A DNA stretch of 32,388 nt, from the NCBI GenBank assembly GCA_946411835.1, contig CAMKFK010000015.1, positions 1 to 32,388 on the forward strand, in the 5' to 3' direction. Positions within the stretch are counted from its first letter, which is position 1; every line of letters starts with the position of its first letter. The notes beneath the pieces were generated by a model, which worked only from the letters and a program-made list of their open reading frames with translations, did no database searches and was not told where the DNA came from. Below are positions 15,042-22,473 of the stretch, one piece after another. The DNA is from an uncultured Clostridia bacterium. GTDB lineage: Bacteria; Bacillota; Clostridia; Oscillospirales; Oscillospiraceae. Made by a program: the position numbers and the translations under genes.

Positions 15042-16099
15042 AGGACTTTCAGATTCTGCGATACATCAAGCGATGGAAGACGTTTATCATCGTTGGGATG
15101 ATTCTCGGCCTCGTCGTGTTTTACCTGTACCTGTCCCGCCAGCAGTATTACTACGCGACCATGAACATAGAGTACCTGAACGCCTCCGCCGACGATGGGC
15201 TGACCCCAAACGGCGAGGAGCTGGACCCGGAAGAGATTCGCACCGCGACCATTGTGAGCGCCGCGCTGGAGACCATCGGCTTTGATATCAATGTCGACGA
15301 TGTCCGAAAGTCGCTCACGATCGAGGGCGTGCTGACGGCGGAGGAGGATTCCCTCAAGACAGCCCTTCTGGAAAAGGGCGAGGAGTATACCCTGAAGCCC
15401 ACGAATTATCAGGTTCGGCTCTCCCTGGGCGCGAAGTATTCCGAGGAGACTGTGCAGAACATCCTCACGTCGATCGTCAACCAGTACATGACATGGTACG
15501 GCAACCGCTATGTCATCAACCGGGCAAAGCCCGGCGTTTTGGATGAGGCGCTGCTGGATAAATACGACTATATCATCGCAATGAGCCTGATCGCAAAATC
15601 AATTGACGGTATGCTGGATTATATCTATCAGTCCGGGGAGACGTTTCGCTCCTCGCAGACCGGGCTGAGCTTTTACGATTTGCAGGCGCAGCTTGAGCTG
15701 CTGTGGGACACGCAATATGAGGACGTCTACGTCAAGACCCTCAACTCCGGCATCACAAAGGACCCCAAGCTGGTCCGGGACTACTATTCGGCGGATATCG
15801 CCTCGCTGACGCTCCAGCGGGAGAAGCTGCTGATCGAGGCGGAAGAGATCGAAAGCCTTCTGGAGGTTTATGAGGATCGAATGCTGGAGGCGCAGGATTA
15901 CTCCAGCGCGGGCGGCACGCTGGGCGGCAGCGAAACCACCGAGGGCACGAACGCCATCATTTTGGATAACGTTTACGAGATTTATGACCAGAATGGCAAT
16001 CCCGTCTATTCGCAGAACAAATATGAGACACTGATGGATACCTATGCGAGCTATTACGCCAGTGTGTACTCGCTGGAGAAAAAAAATCACGGAGGATGA
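15038..16099 (+). CDS. Wzz-like chain-length protein, 5' part of a frameshifted Wzz-GGDEF fusion
   Basis: TTG 15038 overlaps the previous stop (TTGA) and has AGGAG 7 bases upstream. The 353-residue frame shows a Wzz N-terminus (KDFQILRYIKRWKTFIIVG), TM1 (about 15-32), the Wzz beta strand (YYYATMNIEYLN) and a long periplasmic helical region. It has lost the second TM: the frame ends in KKNHGG and TGA at 16097 just after an A8 run (16079-16086). Dropping one A joins it smoothly (LEKK-ITEDEYILGCF) to the frame described next, giving a 611-residue protein. With the gene before it and the CpsC-like gene, this is the third Wzz-type protein of the locus. Confidence 0.82.
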   Translation: MKDFQILRYIKRWKTFIIVGMILGLVVFYLYLSRQQYYYATMNIEYLNASADDGLTPNGEELDPEEIRTATIVSAALETIGFDINVDDVRKSLTIEGVLTAEEDSLKTALLEKGEEYTLKPTNYQVRLSLGAKYSEETVQNILTSIVNQYMTWYGNRYVINRAKPGVLDEALLDKYDYIIAMSLIAKSIDGMLDYIYQSGETFRSSQTGLSFYDLQAQLELLWDTQYEDVYVKTLNSGITKDPKLVRDYYSADIASLTLQREKLLIEAEEIESLLEVYEDRMLEAQDYSSAGGTLGGSETTEGTNAIILDNVYEIYDQNGNPVYSQNKYETLMDTYASYYASVYSLEKKNHGG

Positions 16100-16874
16100 G
16101 TACATCCTCGGCTGTTTTTCGGATGTCACGGTTGCGTCGAACGAGGCGGCGCAGTCGGTGATACACAAGGAGATCGTGAGCCTGATCGACCATATCAACA
16201 GCATTTACACCGAGTTAAACGTCGTCGGCACGGAGTTCAACCAGTCGAAGGTCGCGGAAAACATCCGCGTCACGTCCAGCGCCCGCTCCTCCGAGGGCGT
16301 CAACATCAGGCTTTACATGGCGCTTGGCGCCGTGCTGTTCCTTGGTATGGGCTGTGCCGGCGCCATCGTGGTCGGGCGCGCCGGAGATTTGATGGAATAC
16401 GTGCTCTACACGGATAAGATCACCGGCTTGCCGAGCCGCACCGCCTGCGACGAGTTGATTGAAAAGATCACGAAGCAGGGCGCGCTGGACACATTCAGCG
16501 TGGTCTGCCTGTTCGTTACGAATCTGGGAGAGATCAACAACCGCCACGGGCGCGAGGTCGGCAACAAGATGCTGGCGGAGCTTGGCCTTATCCTGCGGAA
16601 TACGGCGAAGCAGTACGGCTTTATCGGGTACAACAACGGCAACCAGTTTCTGTGTCTGCTGAACGCCTGCTCCTATGAAAAGGCAAAGGATATGTTGGGC
16701 TTCATTGAGCATGAGCTGACCAAGTTGAAGGCTGAGTTCAAACCCTGCATCACCGCGAAGATCGGTGAATCTCACAGGCTTTCCACCTATCAGATCAACA
16801 ATCTGATCAGCCAGACCTTCAAGCAGGAGGAGCTTGCCGTGTTCAAGCCCGAGAGCGGGAAGACCGCCGAATGA
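16080..16874 (+). CDS. 3' part of the Wzz fusion: second TM and degenerate GGDEF domain
   Basis: This frame continues the coiled coil (ITEDEYILGCFSDVTVAS...HINSIYTELNVVGTEF), then a TM helix (LYMALGAVLFLGMGCAGAIV). A cytoplasmic domain follows with the GGDEF-family opening DKITGLPSRTACDELI, the IND-x-HG-x-x-x-G-x-x-L equivalent (INNRHGREVGNKML) and, at the active-site hairpin, NNGNQF in place of GGDEF. The catalytic Asp/Glu pair is missing, so cyclic-di-GMP synthesis is not expected; GTP or dinucleotide sensing, or a structural role, is possible. It has no good start of its own: GTG near 16174 has AAGGAG too close. It is probably expressed only by frameshift, transcript slippage or in variants with A7. 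Confidence 0.75.
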   Translation, partial: KKITEDEYILGCFSDVTVASNEAAQSVIHKEIVSLIDHINSIYTELNVVGTEFNQSKVAENIRVTSSARSSEGVNIRLYMALGAVLFLGMGCAGAIVVGRAGDLMEYVLYTDKITGLPSRTACDELIEKITKQGALDTFSVVCLFVTNLGEINNRHGREVGNKMLAELGLILRNTAKQYGFIGYNNGNQFLCLLNACSYEKAKDMLGFIEHELTKLKAEFKPCITAKIGESHRLSTYQINNLISQTFKQEELAVFKPESGKTAE

Positions 16875-16929
16875 AGCGGCGCCGGTACGAGAGCGGATCA
16901 GACGATACCATCAGCGACGGAGGGATAAG

Positions 16930-17928
16930 GTGAGCAACAGTCAATTGGCAAATCAAACCGCGCCGAAGCGGCAGGACGCTCCGATCGAACCGGTGGGAGC
17001 CGCTTCTGCGGGACAAGCGCTGCCGGAGGGGGAGCAGCAGCTTCACGCATACCGCCTTGCCCACAAGCGCGCGAAGCGGGTCAGGCATCTCCGGCTCGCC
17101 CGGTACGTCCTGCGCGCCGTGCTGGCGCTCTGCGTTTTGGGCGTCGGTTTTCTGTATTACGTCAGGACGGAGAAAAACACCCTCGAGGTGACCTTCTATC
17201 ATTTGCAGTCGGACGAGGTGACGGAGCCCTTCCGCATCGTCCAGCTGAGCGACCTGCATCTGCACGAGTTTGGGGAGAAGAACGCGGAGCTGGTGGATTG
17301 GGTCAGGCGTCTCGCGCCGGATGTCATCGCCGTCACCGGGGACATGAACATCCATTTTAACGACGACGTCCATGTCGTGACGGAGCTCTGCTCGCAGCTC
17401 GTTGAGATTGCGGACGTCTACTATGTGATGGGCAACCACGAATGGGTCGATCACATTGATCGCGGGACCGACATCAAGGAAAAGCTCGTCGCAACGGGTG
17501 TAACCATGCTGCAAAACCAATTCGTCGAAACGGAGCTGAACGGAGGCAAGGTGGTGATCGGCGGACTTGTCAACGAGGTGGAAAACTATTACAAGTACAG
17601 CGGACCGAGGTTTATGGAGGATTTCATGGCGGCGGAGGGCTTCAAGCTGCTGCTTGTCCACTATCCGGAATATTTTCTCGGTACGCTGAACCAGTATTCC
17701 GTCGATCTTGCGCTGTGCGGCCACACCCACGGCGGGATGGTGCGGCTTCCGCACTTCGGCGGCCTCTATGCGTCCGATCAGGGGCTCCTGCCGGAGCTCT
17801 ACGAGGGGATGCAAACGGTGGACGGCGGCAGCGTTGTGGTGGTGAGCCGGGGCCTGGGCGATGGATCGAAGCTCCCCAGGATCAACAACAACCCGGAGCT
17901 CGTGGTCGTTGACGTGAGCTGGTACTGA
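16930..17928 (+). CDS. Membrane-anchored metallophosphoesterase (calcineurin-like, YkuE-type)
   Basis: GTG 16930 follows GGAGGGA; an extension back to 16834 overlaps the previous gene and reads poorly. The 332-residue protein has a basic cytoplasmic N-terminus, one TM (about 59-78) and an outward-facing phosphoesterase domain. All metal motifs are present: SDLHLH (about 107-112), GDMN (137-140), GNHE (168-171), VHYPE (about 240) and CGHTHGG (263-269). YkuE-like enzymes act on phosphoesters at the membrane, and some relatives hydrolyse UDP-diacylglucosamine or lipid-linked phosphates. Placement between chain-length and transferase genes suggests it cleaves a phospho-linkage or polyprenyl phosphate of this pathway, which is inference. 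Confidence 0.88.
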   Translation: MSNSQLANQTAPKRQDAPIEPVGAASAGQALPEGEQQLHAYRLAHKRAKRVRHLRLARYVLRAVLALCVLGVGFLYYVRTEKNTLEVTFYHLQSDEVTEPFRIVQLSDLHLHEFGEKNAELVDWVRRLAPDVIAVTGDMNIHFNDDVHVVTELCSQLVEIADVYYVMGNHEWVDHIDRGTDIKEKLVATGVTMLQNQFVETELNGGKVVIGGLVNEVENYYKYSGPRFMEDFMAAEGFKLLLVHYPEYFLGTLNQYSVDLALCGHTHGGMVRLPHFGGLYASDQGLLPELYEGMQTVDGGSVVVVSRGLGDGSKLPRINNNPELVVVDVSWY

Positions 17929-17960
17929 TACGGGCGGTCAGATTGGAGAGGACCGGAGCG

Positions 17961-18278
17961 ATGGGAATGGAAGAAATCACAAAAAGCGTGGTCAGGCGAT
18001 ATATCAAGGCGGTTGTGTTCGTCATCTGCTTTTTCGCTGTCTTCTTTCTGGTGTTTTCCTTCGGGCTGCTTTTGAGCCAGCAGCAGACGATGGAGGAACC
18101 CGACTATGAAATCGTTATTTCCAATCGCGGGGAGGAGAGACAAACGCCATCTTCCGCGCCGCCGGTTTCCGTGGGGGAGGATGGGACGCAGGCTGCGGCG
18201 CTCTCGCCGCTTGCGCCTGTGCCGGGGATCGACGGGGCGCAATACGGACCGGCGGAGGAACCGCCGACACAGAAGTGA
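17961..18278 (+). CDS. Small single-pass membrane protein with Pro-rich tail
   Basis: The 105-residue protein starts at ATG 17961 with GAGAGGA 8 bases upstream; TTG 17943 is a poorer alternative. One membrane helix (VVFVICFFAVFFLVFSFGLL) follows a short basic N-terminus. The rest is Pro/Ala/Glu-rich, disordered and probably outside the membrane. No family is recognised. It lies between the metallophosphoesterase and a glycosyltransferase gene and may be an accessory subunit. Its stop codon falls at the first copy of an 11-bp tandem duplication (GACACAGAAGT at 18266-18276 and 18277-18287). Confidence 0.7.
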   Translation: MGMEEITKSVVRRYIKAVVFVICFFAVFFLVFSFGLLLSQQQTMEEPDYEIVISNRGEERQTPSSAPPVSVGEDGTQAAALSPLAPVPGIDGAQYGPAEEPPTQK

Positions 18279-18323
18279 CACAGAAGTGACATATGGTCAC
18301 GATCTTTTGACAGGAGGCGCATC

Positions 18324-19553
18324 ATGAGAATACTGCTGGTCAACAAATTCCTGTATCCGAACGGCGGCTCGGAGACCTATATGTTTCAGCTTGGCAAGTA
18401 TCTGGAGGAAACCGGACACAGCGTTCAGTATTTCGGCATGGAGCATCCGGGCCGCTGCGTCGGCAACGCGGCAAACGCTTATACCTCCACGATGGATTTT
18501 CACGCCGCCTCCGGCCCGGCAAAAATCGGCTACGCCGTCAGGACGATCTATTCCAAAGAGGCGAGAGAGAAGATTCGCCTCGTGCTGGACGATTTCCGGC
18601 CGGAGGTCGTTCATCTCAACAACTTCAATTACCAGCTTACCCCCTCCATGATCGTTGAGATCATGAAGTGGAAGAAGGAGACGGGCCGCGCGTGCAAAAT
18701 CGTCTACACCGCTCACGATTTTCAGCTGATTTGTCCGAACCACCAGCTGTTTGATCCAAATGAAGCGCGTATCTGTGAGAAGTGCGTGCACGGCGGGCCG
18801 ATGCGCTTTGTGAACTGCGTGAAGGGGAAGTGCATCCACGCCTCCCGGATGCGGAGCTTCCTGGGCTTCTGCGAGGCGTACTACTGGAACAGGCGCGGTA
18901 CCTACCGTGATCTTGACGCGGTGATCTGCCCCTCGCAGTTCATGAAGGAAAAGCTGGACGCCAACCCGGTGCTGGCGGAAAAAACCGTCTTTCTGCGCAA
19001 CTTTGCGGGAACGCCGCCGCAGGCGGACGGCGCGTCCGCGCCGGCGGACCTCCCGCCGCGCTATGTCCTCTACTTCGGGCGGTTTTCCACGGAAAAGGGC
19101 ATCGACACGCTGCTGGACGCCGTGGAGGCGCTGCCGGACGTCCCCTTTGTCTTCGCCGGAAGCGGACCCCTGCGGGAACGGCTGGACAAGCTCGGGAACG
19201 TAAGGAACCTGGGCTTTCTTTCCGGCGGCGTGCTCAACGGCGTGATCCGGAACGCGAGCTTCAGCGTCATCCCATCCGAATGGTATGAAAACTGCCCCTA
19301 TTCCGTGATCGAGAGCCTGATGCTGCGCACCCCGGTGCTCGGGGCGAGGATCGGCGGCATCCCGGAGCTGATCGCGGACGGGAAGACCGGCGAGCTGTTC
19401 CGAAGCGGAGACGCGGCGGAGCTGAAAAACAAAATCCGTGCGCTTTGGGAGCACGAGGAGCGCGTGAAGCAGTATCGGGAAAACTGCGGGGAGATCGGGT
19501 TTGACGACATTGCGGAATACACGCGGAAGCTGATGCGTATCTATGCGCAATAA
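18324..19553 (+). CDS. GT4-family glycosyltransferase
   Basis: The 409-residue GT-B enzyme starts at ATG 18324 behind AGGAGG. It opens with ILLVNKFLYPNGGSETYM, the Gly-rich acceptor loop. The middle has a Cys-rich insertion (CPNHQLF...CEKCVHGG...CVKGKC) of the kind found in a GT4 subgroup, possibly binding a metal. The donor half shows LYFGRFSTEKGIDTLL, VFAGSGPLRERL and PSEWYENCPYSVIESL with the EX7E equivalent (E-N-C-P-Y-S-V-I-E). It adds one sugar of the repeat unit; donor and acceptor are unknown. The radical SAM gene follows 21 bases later. Confidence 0.92.
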   Translation: MRILLVNKFLYPNGGSETYMFQLGKYLEETGHSVQYFGMEHPGRCVGNAANAYTSTMDFHAASGPAKIGYAVRTIYSKEAREKIRLVLDDFRPEVVHLNNFNYQLTPSMIVEIMKWKKETGRACKIVYTAHDFQLICPNHQLFDPNEARICEKCVHGGPMRFVNCVKGKCIHASRMRSFLGFCEAYYWNRRGTYRDLDAVICPSQFMKEKLDANPVLAEKTVFLRNFAGTPPQADGASAPADLPPRYVLYFGRFSTEKGIDTLLDAVEALPDVPFVFAGSGPLRERLDKLGNVRNLGFLSGGVLNGVIRNASFSVIPSEWYENCPYSVIESLMLRTPVLGARIGGIPELIADGKTGELFRSGDAAELKNKIRALWEHEERVKQYRENCGEIGFDDIAEYTRKLMRIYAQ

Positions 19554-19574
19554 GATGAAAAGGTGGGAAAAACC

Positions 19575-20672
19575 ATGAGCAACCAGAAAAAACTGAACGG
19601 AACGGTGATTGTCACCTACCGCTGCAACGCCCATTGCACGATGTGCAACCGATATCAGGCGCCCTCAAGGCCGGAGGAGGAGCTCAGCCTTGAGACGATC
19701 AGGAAGCTGCCCCCTATGTATTTTACCAACATCACCGGCGGCGAGCCCTTTATCCGGGAGGATTTGGAGGAGATCGTGGACGAGCTGTTCAAGCGCTCGG
19801 ACCGGATCGTCATCAGCACGAACGGCTTTTTCACCGACCGTATTTTGAAGCTGGCAAAGCGGTTCCCGAATGTCGGCGTCCGCATTTCCATCGAGGGGCT
19901 GGAGGAAACCAACAACGAGATTCGCGGCCTGCCGGACGGATACCGGCGCGGCTACGAGACGCTCAGGCAGCTGCGCGCGATGGGCATGAAGGACGTGGGC
20001 TTCGGCATGACCGTGCAGGATCGGAACGCGCCGGACCTCGTGCCCCTCTACCGCCTGTCCGACGAGTTGGGCATGGAGTTTGCCACGGCGTCCCTGCACA
20101 ACAGCTTCTACTTTGTGGAGAACAAAAACGTGATCCACGACCGCCCCATGGTCGCGAAGCACTTCGAGGACCTGGTCAACGAGCTGCTGAATGCCCGGAG
20201 CCCCAAAAAATGGTTTCGCGCCTACTTCAACCACGGTCTCATCAACTACATCTACGGGCAGAAGCGTCTGCTTCCCTGCGACATGGCGTTCGACACCTTT
20301 TTTATCGACCCCTACGGCGATGTGATGCCCTGCAACGGCACCAAGGACAAGGAGGTCATGGGCAACCTGAATACGCAGGAGTGGGACGAGCTGTGGCATT
20401 CCGAGCAGGCAGAGCGGGTGCGCGAGCAGGTGCGCCATTGCAGCCGCAACTGCTGGATGATCGGTTCCGTCTCTCCGGCGATGCACAAGTACATCATGAA
20501 GCCGGCGCTCTGGGTCGCTGCCCACAAGCTGAAATTCTGGAAAAAGCGGAAGTACTCCATGTACGAGCTTGCGTGCTGCCGAGACTATCGGGACGGGCGG
20601 CTGACCAGGGAAATGTGCGACCAATGCTCGACCTGCGACCTGCACACGGTCGCCAGAGACGGAAGGAGCTGA
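19575..20672 (+). CDS. Radical SAM/SPASM enzyme
   Basis: ATG 19575 is preceded by AAGGTGG; GTG 19563 would add four residues. The 365-residue protein has the radical SAM cluster motif C17-x3-C21-x2-C24 (YRCNAHCTMC), then the ITGGEPFI glycine-rich SAM-binding motif. A C-terminal SPASM-type cysteine set follows: C235, C253, C289, C293 and a final CC...MCDQCSTCDL group (about 334-356) that should hold auxiliary iron-sulfur clusters. Most SPASM enzymes modify peptides, but some act on sugars, lipids or small molecules. Sitting among glycosyltransferase and sulfotransferase genes, this one probably modifies a sugar or lipid-linked intermediate, or makes a special building block. No precursor peptide gene is visible beside it. 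Confidence 0.9.
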   Translation: MSNQKKLNGTVIVTYRCNAHCTMCNRYQAPSRPEEELSLETIRKLPPMYFTNITGGEPFIREDLEEIVDELFKRSDRIVISTNGFFTDRILKLAKRFPNVGVRISIEGLEETNNEIRGLPDGYRRGYETLRQLRAMGMKDVGFGMTVQDRNAPDLVPLYRLSDELGMEFATASLHNSFYFVENKNVIHDRPMVAKHFEDLVNELLNARSPKKWFRAYFNHGLINYIYGQKRLLPCDMAFDTFFIDPYGDVMPCNGTKDKEVMGNLNTQEWDELWHSEQAERVREQVRHCSRNCWMIGSVSPAMHKYIMKPALWVAAHKLKFWKKRKYSMYELACCRDYRDGRLTREMCDQCSTCDLHTVARDGRS

Positions 20673-20747
20673 CGCGCCCCCTCCCGCGCGGACGGGGGGC
20701 GCGCCGCAGACTTGCAACGAAAGAAATGAAAAGGGAAGGGTGGAGGA

Positions 20748-21733
20748 ATGAGAAAAATCGCTTGCGTTGGTTATCACGCGACAGGCGCCGGCGTCATTGA
20801 CGATTTGTTCCGGGAGTTCGACAATGTCGCGCAGGGGACATATGAGGTCGAAACGCGGCTGCTGCAGGATCCGGACGGCATTTCGGATCTGGAATACTAT
20901 CTGGTGGACAATCCCCACAGGCTGAACTCCGGGTACGAGCTCAAGCGCTTTCTGACCTATGTCAAGAATACGACGCGGTCCTAAAAAAAATATTCGGCAG
21001 CCGCTGGGGCGAGCTGTCCGAGGAATACGTCAACGAGCTGGCAAAGTTTTCGTTCCCCGGCTATTGGCACGGGGACGTCTGGCTGTTGAGCTCATTCTGG
21101 AGAAACGTGCATACGTTCCGCAGGGGGCTTGCGAAGATTTCGCCCAAGGCGATCCGGAAGCCCGCCTATTACAACTATTTCCCGTGGCTCAGATCCTATC
21201 ATGTTGATCTGACGCGTGAGGCGTTTCTGGCGATCACGCAGGAGTACATGGAGCGGCTTTGCCGTGAGCTGAACCCGCAGGACAAGCCGTATGTCGTGCT
21301 GGACCAGCTCCTCTCGCCCGCCAACCCCGCCCGGTACGCCCGCTATGTGAAGGACCTGAAGACGATCATCGTCGATCGGGACCCCAGGGACGTCTATATC
21401 CACCAGCTGAACCACAAGGATCATGTGCTGCCGGTCGATCCCCGGGAGTTCTGCGTCGTTTACCGGGACAACCGGAAGGCGATCAGCCGGCTGCCGGAGG
21501 ATGAATGCCTCTACGTCACCTTCGAGCAGATGGTTTGCCATTACGACGAATATGTCCCGAGGGTGCTTGACTTTGTGGGCATCAGCGAAAAGAACCATGT
21601 GGACAGGAAAAAATTCTTTGATCCCCAGCGGTCCATCCGGAACACCAAGCTCTGGGAGAAGACCGACCGGCACAGGGAAGCCGTCGCAATCATCGAGCGG
21701 GAGCTTCCCGATATGCTGCACGAATATGAGTGA
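20748..21733 (+). pseudogene. Sulfotransferase-like gene with a frameshift
   Basis: ATG 20748 behind a purine-rich GGGTGGAGG opens KIACVGYHATGAGVIDDLF. The frame ends early at TAA 20982. The natural continuation (EYDAVLKKIFGSRWGELSEE) is in another frame from about 20966 and runs to 21733, so one base is missing relative to an intact gene near GTCAAGAATAC (20961-20971). Restored, the protein is about 329 residues. The second part holds VVLDQLLSP and IIVDRDPRDVYIH, the latter matching the 3'-phosphate-binding motif of PAPS-dependent sulfotransferases. Such an enzyme would add sulfate to the polymer or its precursor. It may be non-functional here, or the shift may be a base-call error. Confidence 0.75.
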
Positions 21734-21746
21734 ATGGAGTGATTTG

Positions 21747-22463
21747 ATGACGACAGCAATTATTATCGCCGGCGGCTCCGGCGCGCGCATGCGGCAGGAT
21801 ATTCCGAAGCAGTTCATCAACGTCTACGACAAGCCGGTGCTGATTTACACGCTGGAGGGCTTTCAGGAGCACCCGCAGATTGACGCGATTGAGGTCGTGT
21901 GCCTTGACGGTTGGCGCGAGGTGCTGCTGGCCTATGCGAAGCAGTTCAACATCACGAAGCTGAAATGGGTGGTTCCCGGCGGGGACAGCGGTCAGGAGTC
22001 CATCCGAAACGGCGTCTACAATCTGGAGGGCAAGTGCGCGGACGACGACATTGTCATCATCCACGACGGCATTCGCCCCCTCGTGAACGAAGCCGTGCTG
22101 ACGGACGTCATCATCAAGGCGCGGCAGTACGGCAACGCCGTGACCTCCCTTCCGTACAACGAGCAGATTTTCGTGGCGGACGATGAGATCAGCACCGTGC
22201 AGTATATCCCGCGCGAGACCCTGCGAAGGGTTTCCACGCCGCAGGCCTACCGCTTCGGGAAGCTGCTGTGGGCGTATCGAAAGGCGTTTGCGGAGGGGAT
22301 CGGCATTCACGGCTCGTCCTATACCAACACGATGATGGTCGAGCTGGGAGAGCGCCTCTATTTTGCGGCGGGCTCGGACAAGAACATCAAGCTGACCACA
22401 AAGGACGATTTGGAGATGTTCAAGGCGTATCTGAAATCCGAAAAGGACAACTGGCTGAAATAA
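21747..22463 (+). CDS. IspD/TarI-family cytidylyltransferase
   Basis: This 238-residue nucleotidyltransferase starts at ATG 21747 behind TGGAGTG. The N-terminal signature IIIAGGSGARMRQDIPKQF gives the CTP-binding loop, followed by GQESIRNG and IHDGIRPLV, which are shared by IspD and TarI. It couples CTP to a polyol or sugar phosphate. The neighbour is an SDR of the epimerase/dehydratase type, so the product is probably a CDP-activated polyol or sugar for this polymer rather than the isoprenoid CDP-methylerythritol. TarI-type CDP-ribitol synthesis is one option, but no TarJ reductase is present. Confidence 0.88.
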   Translation: MTTAIIIAGGSGARMRQDIPKQFINVYDKPVLIYTLEGFQEHPQIDAIEVVCLDGWREVLLAYAKQFNITKLKWVVPGGDSGQESIRNGVYNLEGKCADDDIVIIHDGIRPLVNEAVLTDVIIKARQYGNAVTSLPYNEQIFVADDEISTVQYIPRETLRRVSTPQAYRFGKLLWAYRKAFAEGIGIHGSSYTNTMMVELGERLYFAAGSDKNIKLTTKDDLEMFKAYLKSEKDNWLK

Positions 22464-22473
22464 GGGGTGCGGT

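Noticed and set aside
19575-20747. RiPP biosynthesis cluster built around the SPASM enzyme
   Set aside because: No short precursor-peptide frame with a ribosome binding site was found on either side, and the neighbours are polysaccharide genes.
20983-20990. A second A8 run as the cause of the sulfotransferase frameshift
   Set aside because: The premature TAA overlaps the beginning of the run, so slippage within the run cannot rescue the upstream frame. The correct frame is already needed from about 20966.
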